Assembly: GCA_037576215.1 (NCBI GenBank)
Contig: JBANDB010000002.1
Span: forward strand, 868,001 to 932,000
From: Armillaria gallica
Lineage: Eukaryota; Basidiomycota; Agaricomycetes; Agaricales; Physalacriaceae
Length of the DNA stretch: 64,000 nucleotides
Direction: 5' to 3'
The translations under genes were made by a program, and so were the position numbers. Shown piece after piece: positions 21,749 to 32,992 of the stretch. Position 1 is the stretch's first letter. Each line of letters opens with the position of its first letter. The notes beneath the pieces were generated by a model that ran no database searches, was not told the origin of the DNA, and was given only the letters and a program-made list of their open reading frames with translations.

Positions 21749-24242
21749 TCAACGATCGCGATCATACAAAATCTGAGCCGGGCCCCTAGTCGACGGAGAA
21801 TTCAGCATTATCAAGGATTTGTAGTAGAATGACTCTACCTTTTCTCTATACCCTATCAGATAGATTGAGATGAGTTTGAATAGTCGAAATAGTACCAAAT
21901 CAACTCACGTCCTCCATCCAACAAATCTGCGCTTTCAGTTCTGTTCGCCCAAAGAATATGATTATATCATAGTCGAAGCGATAATAGAATCCTCGTTTCT
22001 TTTGTCGAAGAGGTCTTAGTGCCTTAGCGGCCTTGCCGGTGTTGGCTGTAACGGTGAATAGAACAGAATAGTTACCTGAGAATTGTCGGTGAATATGTGA
22101 TCTTTGAACTTAGGATGGGCTGTCGCACCTGGCTCTGTTTCCATCCATCGAGGATCCGATTTGTCCCCGAGATAGCAAAGCATGTCGATTCGGATTGTAT
22201 TCATATGTGACACGTTCTGGTACAGTCGCTTAAAGGAATGACGAAACTCTTGAGTTTTTGACACCCGGGCGTCCTTCAAGTTGAAGCATTGATTACTCGG
22301 ACGATGTTTCAAGGGAAGAAAATACACACTTTAGGTAGTATGATGCTGTACTGGCCACCTAATGCCTTCTCCCCGTCTGGGCGCGTGTAGACCTGACCTT
22401 TGCGGCGAGCGTGCTCAGGATCAAGCGAGTTGAAGACGGTGTTCATTCTCAGGCCGTAATTATACTTAGCCACCCTTGCCGAAACGATACTATGAATGTA
22501 GAACGAGATAGCGCCGTCGGCGACCGCTTTGTTCCTGCAAAGTCGTGAGTATCAACATCGAAGGCGATAACATCGGTAGCTTGGAAATGCTAAGGGCACT
22601 CACAGGGGACTATTCGCAGGCCGAGAAAGGGTTGCACCGAATAGCTCTACACGTTCTCGCATCTTCAAGAATAGCCAAGTGCTTTCGGCAAACCCGCCCA
22701 CGAGAAAGATGGACTACATGAATAGAGTTGTCTCACTGTTATCTCACTGACAACCGGTCAAAATGAAGGAGAACTTACCGAAACAGATCCCCTCGCCTTG
22801 AGACGCTGATTATCAATTTCCCGCAGGATTGATGATGCCGAAGGCTCGAAAAACCTGGCAACGTCAGAGCTGGGAGTTCATTCAAAGTTCAGGTAGGAAC
22901 CACAATGATAGGATCAGATTGAGGCGACTTACCCTGCTGACCTCAGTTGCCCGGAACGAATATCTAGTCGAGCGTCCGTATCTCTCATCGTACCAAATTT
23001 AATATAAGCTGGTTCATTTGCGTTCCTGAAACGATGCTTTGTGGTCTTGTCAAAACAGTCTGCGATTAGCTCCGTTTCCCCTTCGTATTGAGAGCCTTTT
23101 AGTTTCTCTGCCAATGTTTAAGAACGAGGAGATAGACGAAAATAGCTTGTGAGCCCACTCTTCAGGAATCCTTCCGCGCGGCGGGTGACAAATATGGACC
23201 CAGCGAAAACACCTAGCTATTGAGGTGAGATTCGGTTCGGGAAGTTGGGAACGGTATACGAACATGCGGGGGTGGCGATCTCTTCAAATAATTGGTCATT
23301 GGGCGTACGGGAGTAAGTACTGATATCCACAGTTCCTCCACCAGCATCAATAATCATTACACCTTCCTCATCCTTAGCACGTAAGTCGCAAGCTGTGAGG
23401 TGGAAAAGAGGATATACTTACTCTTATCAATGGGGAAAGGCCACGGTCGATGCAGAAGTGAAGACTCGCCTCGCCTTCTGTCACGAAGTGGATTCGCTCT
23501 TGGCCTTTGTCGTTATCGGGTATAATCCCTGCATAGACAGCGGCCCTGCGCAGTTTCTTTTGTTGTGTTCCTTCCCATCCGTTCGGGTGGCTGATGATGT
23601 ATTCAATATGATCTTGACAAGAACTCAGGAGTTCTGAGCCATTTTGGTGCGATTCTTGTATATATGTCAGGGTGCATTGAACCAAGTATGCGTAGAAGTC
23701 GCCGAAGACTTCAATAATGTCTTTTCCTGGAGGAAGAGGGGCGATGGCATCATTTATTTCCTGTGTATAAGCCCATCGCGGACGTAGATGGAGTTTGAAT
23801 CTACGGGATGCCTTAGACTTTACAAGGAGCAAAAAAACATCATTTTACCTGGAATATTTGACCCATCCCTCGTCCTCGGCAGATCTTATCACTCCTTCGT
23901 CAAGGGCCTCTGCGCCTGCTGCCATGAGGTCCCCAGACGGATCATAATATAGGACCGTCGGAATCTTTGCGTTTCCACCGGTGTTATCTTGTGCAGGGAA
24001 TCTACATTCAAAGCACACTGATCATCTGTTTTCGAGGACTCGAAAATGACAAAATTGCCTTGTTACGCCTTTAATTTCCGGAACGATCCCAGGGTCCAGG
24101 ATACTTATGCAACCTTCAAGATTCTGAGCAAGCAAGAAAGGAATTTGGCGGCGCACCTGTATGATACTCCACTGAAAGTTGTGCCTAAGTCCAATGCAAT
24201 GACCAGCTTCTGATGAGATTCTCTATGCGGCTGCCGAAGCAT
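21749..24242 (-). CDS. Hsp70-D: Hsp70-like ATPase (HSPA12-type)
   Basis: Apparently intact gene of about 14 exons, close to Hsp70-E in sequence. It starts MLRQPHRESHQKLVIALDL, with phosphate-1 DLGTTFSGVSY. The phosphate-2 loop MIIDAGGGTVDISTYS lies near 23,321-23,360. Other landmarks are FVTEGEASLHFCIDRGL (near 23,440-23,490), IFVTRRAEGFLK (near 23,165-23,200), DIRSGQL (near 22,950), the adenosine-side motif IFLVGGFAESTWLF (near 22,675-22,715), NKAVADGAISFYIH (near 22,500-22,535) and TELKAQICWMED. The end is RGPAQILYDRDR, stop 21749. The architecture is an actin-like ATPase domain with a short C-terminal extension and no classical substrate-binding domain, as in HSPA12 relatives. Intron 2 begins with GC (24,058), and no GT alternative keeps the frame. 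It faces CC-D across 183 bp. Confidence 0.85.
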
Positions 24243-24425
24243 GTTCTGAAGGCGAGATTTGAGACGAACATTGTCTCAGCCAAACCATGACTCGGAGTTC
24301 GGACCGGTTCACTGTCCAATACAAATAGGAGCCAATGATTACAGTATCCTTCACATTTATCACCACCACTTCTTTGACTTTACTCCTCTACCTGACATTC
24401 GCATCTTCAATAATTAGACACAATA
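24243..24425. promoter_or_regulatory. Shared upstream region of pair D
   Basis: These 183 bp separate the divergent starts of Hsp70-D and CC-D and contain TCGGACCGGTT (24,299-24,309), 57 bp before the Hsp70-D ATG. The same element occurs upstream of Hsp70-C, Hsp70-E and the relic at 1-790. The short distance makes a bidirectional promoter likely. Confidence 0.6.
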
Positions 24426-25871
24426 ATGACACCGGCAGCACGCAGGAAAGTTAGGCGCTCAAAGCGCTCTCATGGTGGCCAGAATTCATTGTCAATTGTG
24501 AATCACCGAAGTCTAACGTTGGAGATTGTACAGTGCGGGGCTACTCTGCGGATTCCGTTCCCGGAAAAGAAGGCATGATAGTCCCAAAAGATACGGCCAC
24601 AGAGGATGCGACTTCTCCTTCTGCGACGTCCGGTGCAGATAAGAGTAATTTGTCTCCAGTCCTTACAGCCAACGCCGAAAAAGAACCGAAAGTCGACGAT
24701 ACCCGGGATCCTCTGGCTTTAATCGGAGGCAAGGACTCGGAAGATTGTCTCGAAGGTGAGGAAGAGGATGGAGCCGTATCTTCAGAAGGCGAGGATGAAC
24801 AGCTTGCCGAGACGAATACCAAGACTAGCAGCTTACAGCTTGAGGAGACACCACTCAAATCTGAAATCCATTCCGATAGGGACCGTCTCCTGCACGAGAA
24901 CGACATGCTCCTTAGAGAGCTTCACCGGACACGCGAAACACTTCACAATCAGCAACGTCAGCATCAAGAGGATCGCCGTCTTCTTCACAGTCGAGGAAAG
25001 GAGCTGGAGAGCACGCGTACTTTTCTAGACAAGTCAGACGTATATTCTTTGGCCGACGTCAAGTCAATGGTGGAGTCTCTGAATTCAGAAATTCATCAGC
25101 TAGCTGCCTACTCTGCCGATACTTTGCTCGAACATGGTGTGGACGTTATAACGGATGAAGTCCGAAACCATGCAATGAGACAGGCACAACACTACCTTGA
25201 CGATCGTATTCTCGCGCTCTTGATACAAAGAGAAGGACATGCGGGCGTCCTTCAGATCGCTTTCCAAGCGGCACTGCTGTTTGAGTGTACTAATTATCTC
25301 AAGCTCTGGGCTCTAGAGTCCGCAGAACACAAGATATTGGGTGAGTTGCATGCAAAAATCCAGGGATTCAGTGAGTTACTTGTATACCATGCTTTCAGTA
25401 TGCATTTAATCGACGGTCATAGATACCGCTGCGGTAGCTGGAAGATGGAGAGCGTTAACTATCACAATGAGCAAATATCACTCATCTTCGAGGACGGAGC
25501 AGTATCTATGCCATCACCTCGGATGTCAGCTTGAGAACGTCATCCTTTTAGGAGGATGGACCATTCTAAATAAGCCGGAGGCACTGCGACATGCGTTTGG
25601 CGAGCGACTCACGGAAATCGCAAACTTGGCGGTCAAGTTGGATAGAGCGATCAAGGAAGGGATTACTTCCCAGACTTTAGACACCCATTTCGTAGGTCCT
25701 GGAGAAAAGTATGATTCTGAAACAATGAGCGGCGCCTACGGCGAACCAAAGAAGACGGATGAAGTTGTCTCGTGCACGTGTGAGTTTGGGTTGAGGTCGT
25801 TCGATGATGAAGGAAAGAAGGCCAGACTTTTGTTGGGGGCGGGGGTAGTCGTTCCTTCAGCGCTGACGTAG
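24426..25871 (+). CDS. CC-D: coiled-coil partner protein of Hsp70-D
   Basis: Predicted 444-residue protein from three exons: 24426-24474, 24534-25370 and 25423-25871. Exon 1 encodes a basic leader (MTPAARRKVRRSKRSH). An acidic, Ser/Glu-rich segment follows. The coiled coil covers about residues 140-200 (LHRTRETLHNQQRQHQEDRR, then GKELESTRTFLDK). Then come VKSMVESLNSEIHQLAAY, YLDDRILALL and LQIAFQAALLFEC, and, after a 52-bp intron, TAAVAGRWRALT. The C-terminal domain contains GERLTEIANLAVKLDRAIKE, GITSQ and CTCEFGLRSF. No catalytic motif or membrane segment is seen. CC-D and CC-E are the closest pair of paralogues. Divergent arrangement with the intact Hsp70-D suggests joint regulation; function unknown. 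Confidence 0.82.
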
Positions 25872-26225
25872 ATTTGTTCATTTCTGTAGCGTCAAAAAAT
25901 ATCAACTGTAGTGGAATCCATCTATTCGGCACCACTGAAGCAGTTGCAGAATACCAAGCCTCGCCAAGACGAGACATCTAGCCGTCAGGCACTGATACTC
26001 ATGCGACACCGCTCGTGTATTTACAGTAAGAACTCGTGTATTTACCGTAAGAATTGAGACATACAAGTACTACCGATATTCTATAAGATACAGCTTTGTG
26101 ATGAACCGAGACGAGGTTGGAAGAAGCGCGTAAACGTCAGCAACTCGGCATGAGAATGCAACACTGAGTAAGCAGAATTTATAAAGACCATGCATTTTCG
26201 AACTTCATCGAAATGTCGAAGAGAT
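25872..26225. other. Convergent intergenic region D/E
   Basis: These 354 bp lie between the stops of CC-D and Hsp70-E. A near-direct repeat AGAACTCGTGTATTTAC / GTGTATTTACCGTAAGAA lies at 26,012-26,052. No gene seen. Confidence 0.5.
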
Positions 26226-28717
26226 TCAAAGATCAGGATCATACACAATTTGAGCCGGGCCCCTAGTCAACGTAGAATTAAGATCAGTGATTTAGAGCAA
26301 AACAGTCCTACCTTTTCTCTGCACCCTATCAGATAGTAATCTGTATTGAGCGGAAATAGGTGAAGTTGTAGCAAATGAACTCACGCCCTCCTTCCAACAG
26401 ATTTGCGCTTTCAGCTCGGTACGCCCGAAGAAGATGACAACCTCGTATTCGAAGCGGTAGAAGATGCCACCGCCCTTCCGAGGCAAAGCCTTCAGCGTCT
26501 TTGCGGCTTTTTTAGTATCAGCTGTTACAGTAAATCGAACAGGATAGCTATCTGTGAAGTGTAGTGAATATGCAATCCATCAGCTCTGAAGACCCAGCTC
26601 CTGAGAATGGTCGCACCTGGTTCTCTATCCATCCAAAGGGGATCGAGTCTCTGTCCATGATAGCACAGTACAGCGACTTGAATCGAATTGGCTTCTGACC
26701 GGCTCTTGTATATTCGGTGATAAAAAGAGCGGAATTCTTCCGTATCTGAGACTTTGCTATCCTGTTGAGGGTTAGTAGTATCATATTTCAGGAGAAGAAA
26801 ATTGCACACCTTGGGCAATATTATATTGTACTGCCCTCGCAGCACCTCCTCGCCGTCAGGGTTTCTGTAGATCTGGCCTTTGCGACGAACATGTTCAGGA
26901 TCAGATGGGTTGAAGGGGGTGTAAACTATCGCGCCATAATTATACTTGGACACCCTTGCGGAAACAATGTTATGGATGTAGAACGATATTGCACCGTCAG
27001 CGACTGCTTTGTTCCTAATCGATTGTAAGCATAAACATTGTAAGAAATGCAACAAAGGGACTTCGAAAGAGGGTGACTCACACGTGACTATCAGGTCGAG
27101 AAAAGGATAGCCCAGACGGTTCTACCTGTTGCCGCATCTTTAGGAATAACCAAGTGTTGGCGGCAAACCCCCCCACGAGAAAAATGGACTAGAATTGTGT
27201 CACAATCTCAAGTGGCCAAGATGGAAAGAGATCTTACAGAAACAAACTTCCCCGCCTTCGAACGCTGGTTATCAATCCCTCTGATGATCGACGAAACCGA
27301 AGGCTCAAAAAAGCTAGCAACCTCGGAGCTAAAATTTCAAAGCTTGAGGTGAGCAACGACGTCAAGTCCCGATAGAGATGACAGACCCTGATAGCTTTAG
27401 TTGTCCGGAGCGAATGTCCAGTTGAGGATCCGTATCTCTCATCGTCCCAAACTTGATGTAAGCCGGCTCATTGGCGTTCCTGAAGCGATGCTTTGTGGTC
27501 TTGTCAAAACAGTCCGCGATGAGTTCTACTTCTCCTTCGTATTGAGAGCCTTTTAGTTTCTCTGCACCTTTTTTAGAACAAGGAGAGGAGATAGATCGAT
27601 ACAAACGACCCTACTTTTCAGGAATGATTCCGCACGGCGCGTGACAAAGATAGAACCAGAGAAAATACCTAGTGGACTCGGAGGTGAGATTCTGTCCAAC
27701 GAATAAAGGACGGGATACAAACATGCAGGGGCAACTATTTCTTCAAATGACGAACCATTGGTGCTACTTGAGGAAGTACGAGTGTAAGTACTGATATCCA
27801 CAGTGCCCCCACCGGCATCAACAATCATAACACCTTCCCCATCCTTATAGTGTGTAAGCAGTACGCTGTAAGATGTAGAAGATATTAAACTTACTCTTAC
27901 ATATGAGGAGAGTCCATGATCGATACAGAAGTGAAGACTCGCCTCGCCTTCTGTCACGAAGTGGATTTTCTCGTGGCCTTTGTTGTTATCGGGTATGATC
28001 CCTGCATTAACAACGGCCCTACGTAGTTTCTTTTGTTGTGTTCCCTCCCATCCATTCGGGTGGCTGATGATATATTCAATATGATCTTGACAAGAACTCA
28101 GGAGTTCTGAGCCATTTTGGTGCGATTCTTGTATAAATGTCAGGGTGCATTGAACCAAGTATGCGTAGAAGTCGCCAAAGACTTCTATAACGTCTTTTCC
28201 TGGCGGAAGAGGAGGTATCGCTTCATTTATTTCTTGTGTATACGCCCACTTCGGACGGAGATGAAGCTTGAATCTACCGGATGCCTTAGACTTTACGAGC
28301 AACAAAAGAATCTCACTTACCTGGAATATTTGATCCATCCTTCGTCCTCAGCGGATCTTATCACGCTTTCATCGAGGGCCTCCGCGCCTGCTGCCTTGAG
28401 ATCCCCGGACTGATCATAATATAGGATCGTCGGAATCTTTGCGTCACCGCCGGCGTTCTCTTGTGCGGGGAATCTAGGTTCAAAGTACACTGATCATTCG
28501 TGATCTAGGAGAAGAAAACGAGAGAGCTACCTTGTTACGCCTTTGATTTCTGGAACGAGTCCAGGATCTAGAATACTTTGGTGACCATCTTCGAAATCGT
28601 GAGCAAGCATGAAAGGTATTTGGTGGCAAACCTGTATGATACTCCACTGAAAGTGGTGCCCAAGTCCAATGCTATGACTAACTTCTGACGAGATCCTTGA
28701 TAGGGTTGCCAAGACAT
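26226..28717 (-). CDS. Hsp70-E: Hsp70-like ATPase (HSPA12-type)
   Basis: Apparently intact gene of about 14 exons. It starts MSWQPYQGSRQKLVIALDLG, with phosphate-1 DLGTTFSGVSY. Further landmarks are ILDPGLVPEIKGVTR (near 28,545-28,580), FKLHLRPKWAYTQEINEA (near 28,225-28,275), FVTEGEASLHFCIDHGL, and phosphate-2 MIVDAGGGTVDISTYT (near 27,795-27,832). Then come EKLKGSQYEGEVELIADCFD, IFLVGGFAANTWLF (near 27,150-27,185), NKAVADGAISFYIHNIVSAR, TELKAQICWKEG and the end RGPAQIVYDPDL with stop 26226. Intron 2 starts with normal GT, unlike Hsp70-D. The family is an Hsp70-type ATPase domain without the usual peptide-binding domain; what it acts on is unknown. It faces CC-E across 336 bp with TCGGACCGG at 28,806-28,814. 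Confidence 0.85.
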
Positions 28718-29053
28718 GTTTCAATGAGTTCCGCAAGTAATTTTCCAGTCTACGTCGTACGATGAGGTTGAGTAGAAGATCGGACATCGGACATCGGATA
28801 CTAAGTCGGACCGGCCCACACAAAACGGGGCCTTTCCAAAATGAGAACTTGTCCTCGTATCGTCTACTTAGTGCTTACACACTTACCGCCTTGACGGATG
28901 TCATTTAATCTGTCGCTTAACTAATATTCTCGAAGATCGACATACGTTAAGCACAGTTCCATAATTGTGAAAGGGTGTCACCTCATTATCTTTGCATCTA
29001 TAGAAATTGAACCTGCTTTCGCCTTCAATCAGGAGGAATCCGCTGCAATCGCA
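28718..29053. promoter_or_regulatory. Shared upstream region of pair E
   Basis: These 336 bp separate the divergent starts of Hsp70-E and CC-E. They carry TCGGACCGG at 28,806-28,814, 89 bp before the Hsp70-E ATG, next to a short tandem repeat of CGGACATCGGACAT (28,781-28,796). Confidence 0.55.
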
Positions 29054-30541
29054 ATGAAAGAAACAATACTCAAAGAATCGGATCGCCAGTCTCCAGACTC
29101 AAGACGCGGTAACGATGGTCCGAGTCTTGTAGCGTCATTGTTAACCGTGCGTCTGACATTCGGGTGCTTGTAGAGCGGAGTTACTCTGCGGATTCACGTC
29201 CTGTACAAGAGAATGCAACACTACCTGATACAGACCGCGCTACCTGTTCACCTGCAAATACGAGTACAGATTTGAGTAATCTATCTCCAATCCCGACTGC
29301 AAAGGCCGACAAAGGACCAAATGCTAAGGAGAGTCAGCCTCGGAATCCCCTTACACTGGCTGGGGGCAGAGATTCAGAAGGGCGGCCCCTCAAGGATGAG
29401 AAGCAGGGAAAGCGATTTAGGTTTTCAAAAGAGGTAAGAATATTTTTATAACACTGGGATGATTGGCTTACCAGAGGAAAGACGACGACCAGCAGCGACC
29501 TCCAGAAATCGTTACTTGAGATCCAGTCAGATAGAGATTGTCTACGGCACGAAAACGACGGACTCCGTAGGGAGCATCACCGGATGCGTGAAATAATCAA
29601 CAATCAACAAATTCAGCATCAGGAGGATCGTCGTCTTCTGGACCACCGAGGCAAGGAGCTAGAGAGCACGCGTCCTTTCCTGGACAAGACAGACTCATAT
29701 TCCTTTGCCGAAATCAAGTCAATGATGGAGTCACTGAACTCGGAAATCCTCCAGCTGGCTGCCTACATGTCTGATACGCTGACTGACAAAGGGGAGAGAC
29801 TCGAGATAACTGACGAGAAAGTCAACCATGCGATGGAGCGAGCAAAATGCTACCTGGATGATCGCATTCTTGCGCTTTTGATGCGCAGGGATGTAAATGG
29901 TGTAGGACAAAATGGCGTCCTTCAGGTCGCTTTTCAAGCGGCGTTGCTGTTTGAATGTACTACTTATCTCAGGCTCTGGGGTTTGGATCCCGCAGAAAAC
30001 AAGATGTTACGCGAGTTGTATGCAAGGGCCCAGGAATCCAGTAAGTTGCATGCATACTTTGTTTTCGTTATTCATATAGTCAACGACTGTAGAACCGACT
30101 GCGGTAGCTGGAAGATGGAGAGCTTTGACGATCGCAATGAGCAAATATCACTCATCTCCGAGGGCGGAGCAGTATCTATGCCATCACCTCGGATGTCAGC
30201 TTGAGAACGTCATCCTTTTAGGAGGATGGGCCGTTCCAAACAAGCCGGAGGCACTGCGACATGCGTTCGGCGAACGGATCACAGAAATCGCAAAGTTGGC
30301 GATCAAGTTGGATAGAGCGATCAAGGAAGGGATCACTTCGCAGGATTTGGATGCACATTCTGTGGGTCCTGGGGAAACGTATGATCCTGGAACAATGAGC
30401 GGCGCCTACGGCAAACCTAAGAAGACGGATGAAGCTGTTTCGTGCACGTGTGAGCTTGGGTTGAAGTCGTTCGATGTTAAAGGAAAGAAAGTCAGACTTT
30501 TGTTGAAGGCAGGGGTAGTCGTTCCGTCGACGCTTGTGTAG
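29054..30541 (+). CDS. CC-E: coiled-coil partner protein of Hsp70-E
   Basis: Close paralogue of CC-D. Exon 1 is 29054-29108 (MKETILKESDRQSPDSRR), followed by a GTAACG...TAG intron (29109-29173) and RSYSADSRPVQE. The last intron is 30041-30092, followed by PTAVAGRWRALT and a C-terminal domain with GERITEIAKLAIKLDRAIKE and CTCELGLKSF. The middle holds the coiled coil (QHQEDRRLLDHRGKELESTR), IKSMMESLNSEILQLAAY, YLDDRILALL and LQVAFQAALLFEC. One join is uncertain: between about 29,420 and 29,475 the frame changes where CC-D has none. A GTAAGA...CAG intron is obvious there but does not restore the frame, while a weak GTTTTC donor at 29,421 does. CC-E is therefore either intact with an unusual donor or carries a small indel. 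Confidence 0.72.
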
Positions 30542-31351
30542 TTATGTCGTTCATTTCTGTAAGGTTACAACAACATCAGTTATATTCGAGTCTATTTATT
30601 GGGCATAAGCAGTGGTAGATTTCCAAGACCCATGAAGATCGTCCTTGTTGCGAAACCTCAACTAAGAAAACGGAAATCATTTAACTAAAAGATGAATCAG
30701 AGGTGAACAGGATCCCACTCACCAAGTATAATCTCCGGCTCGTTCGTCGTTTTTTTGGATCTCCGTCTCGGGATGAAAGAAGTCATAGAGATAGCTCCAA
30801 AACCCCAGTCGTCTTTTATAATACAGAATCACCGGACGTGCAATCATGGAACATAATGTGGTGACCTCCAGCCATCACCTGTTTGGTCGACACGTTCGCA
30901 AAGCCGGAATTCAACGCACATGACGATATCAGTGCTAGAGTAGAGGGACACATCAAATCCGGTCCTTGATTTACGGAAGGTGATACCTGGGTCGAGCCAC
31001 TGGAACCGTGATGTAGAAAGTTCATAGGAAACGAGAACGTTGCGCTTGTACGTGATACAAGTGAAAGTTGATCCAAAAATAGAGCTCAAACTAGCCTCGT
31101 TCTATAGTTTGCGACTCGTGGTCGCTGCTGTTGTGATGAGAGAAGTTCCTTGCGCATGCACAGTGATGGCGTTCTCACAATACAGTAGCGTTCATATCGA
31201 TCAAAGGATGCGGCGTGCCCTAGAGAAACATGAGGAATGCACGTCGAGTATTTCATGGGAAGATTGCCTGCAATACTCCTTTCATCGACCCGCTAAACTC
31301 CACACCTCGAAAGTGCTTTAGCCTTCTCCCACTACCGAAGCTCTCTCCACC
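30542..31351. other. Region upstream of CC-F, no Hsp70 present
   Basis: By analogy with the other pairs an Hsp70 gene would be expected on the minus strand here, but none of its motifs is found. A minus-strand open frame of 81 codons (30,844-31,089) is described separately. The rest is featureless. Confidence 0.5.
30844..31089 (-). CDS. Unassigned short open frame
   Basis: A frame of 81 codons containing NVLVSYELSTSRFQWLDPG and TGFDVSLYSSTDIVMCVEFR and ending in YVP. It looks protein-like in composition, but I recognise no family, and it shares no motif with the Hsp70 or CC genes. It could be the last exon of a gene whose 5' part is lost, or chance. A splice-like AG near its 5' end would allow upstream exons, which I could not identify. 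Confidence 0.25.
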   Translation of the reverse strand: MSSIFGSTFTCITYKRNVLVSYELSTSRFQWLDPGITFRKSRTGFDVSLYSSTDIVMCVEFRLCERVDQTGDGWRSPHYVP

Positions 31352-32728
31352 ATGTCAGACAACCAAGCGGCGCTTGCTTGTAATGATCACGTTGCTCTAG
31401 GAAGCACCCAGAAGAGCAACACGGTGGACACGCCAGGCGAGGTACCCACGTGGCGGGAAAACGCACTTCATATCGATGGATGGGATCCGGTATCGAGACA
31501 GCATATTCGACGAAGGTGCACCTCTGAGGGATACGATGATCTAGCTGACAGCGACGACGAATTTGTGGTGGTTTCAAAAGACTCCGACGAGGTAAGATAT
31601 CGCATATTGTACCGGATTCAATTCTCGTTTGACTCCGAGCTATAGAGTGTATCCAAGAAAGAAGCGAAAAGTGCAAAGATGCCGAGTAGGGGGAGTGAGT
31701 CGAGTGATGAAGAACGTTCACGTCGCGAGAACTCGAAATTGAGGATGGAGCTGTCCACAGTCCAAAAGCAGCTCGAAGCCCGGGATATAGAGCTGCGAGG
31801 TTTGCAGGACCTTTTGGATGTCAGGACGAGGGAGCTACAGGACGCCCGGACATACTTGGATACCGCTGATTTGGTATCCGGGGAAGATGTTGTATCGATG
31901 GCAGAGGCGTTGAATGCGGAGATTTTCCAGACGGCCGCATATATGGCGGATTCCTCGGCGTTTGGGGCCAAGTGCAGACTCGTGGTTACTGAGGAGGTAG
32001 ACCCTTGGCTTGGCGCTGACTTCGTCGAGATTTTGCGGTCGGGGAAGGACACTGAAGCGCGGGTTCAATGTGTTCAAGTTGCGCTTCAGGCGTCGCTTGT
32101 TCGATCCTGTATGGCTACCATCGCGATGTGGCATCCCGAGTCGAAGATTGATGAGGGACTCCGTCAGCTGTACTCGAAGATTCAGAAAACTAGTACGTTC
32201 ACTAATATACGTGACGGGGATGGGTCCTGACCTTGCTATCTAGGTTTGGTACCCGTCGCGGGGCGGTGGCGTGTGATGACTCGATCTAAATCGAAGTACT
32301 CGACACCGGAGGAGACTGAAAAGTCTTATATACCTTGGATGGTCAGACGGGCAATTCTGGTATTGCTCCTGGCCGGATGGGATTCTGATGGGACGAAGAC
32401 CTGGGAAGCATGCGTGGACACTGTCATGGAAAAATACGGGAGGAGGATACGGGACATCGTCACGCTGATGATGAGGCTGGACAAGGCTATACATGAAAGC
32501 GTCGTCTCGAAAGACATTATCGTCTGCATCGCAGCTGGCGGGAACCAGTACGATTCTGGCACCATGCAGAACGCTGATGGACCTACTGAGAAAGTGCAGC
32601 CGTCCGATCGTGTTATGTGCACGTCCGATCTTGGGCTGAAGGTAACGGAAGCATCCGAAGATGGAACTTCCAGGGGCGATACTTATTTATTGAAGCCGAA
32701 GGTGGTACTGCGATCTTCATTGGCGTAA
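31352..32728 (+). CDS. CC-F: coiled-coil protein without adjacent Hsp70
   Basis: Predicted 423-residue protein from exons 31352-31591, 31646-32192 and 32244-32728, all introns 51-54 bp and in frame. Residues 1-80 are acidic with SDDEFVVVSKDSDE. The coiled coil reads RRENSKLRMELSTVQKQLEA, then RGLQDLLDVRTRELQDARTY. Next is the conserved VVSMAEALNAEIFQTAAYMA block, then VQVALQASLVRSC and IAMWH. After intron 2 comes LVPVAGRWRVMTRSKSKY, then GRRIRDIVTLMMRLDKAIHE and CTSDLGLKV. It ends with a Lys-containing LLKPKVVL block as in CC-H. It lies in tandem with CC-G and has no Hsp70 facing it, so the pairing is not obligatory or has been lost. Confidence 0.82.
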
Positions 32729-32992
32729 AACACTAGTCATAGAGGATATTAATTACTGTACGGATTTTACACTGGTCTTGACGCTTACCAATAAATCATT
32801 TCCCAACAACTAGAGGGAGTGATTAATCTTCGCCGCAACGGTTTAGCTGAGTGGCAGTACGAGGGGCTAAATGCATGTTCGAGATCGATCCTAGCTTGAC
32901 ATGCATTCGCCTCACGGACCACCCCCCTCAAATACGGGACCGTTGGTTCACCCAGCTGAGGAAAACCCATTTGTACTACGGTTACTAGCGCA
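32729..32992. other. Short intergenic CC-F/CC-G
   Basis: These 264 bp presumably contain the CC-G promoter. No TATA box is obvious. Confidence 0.4.
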
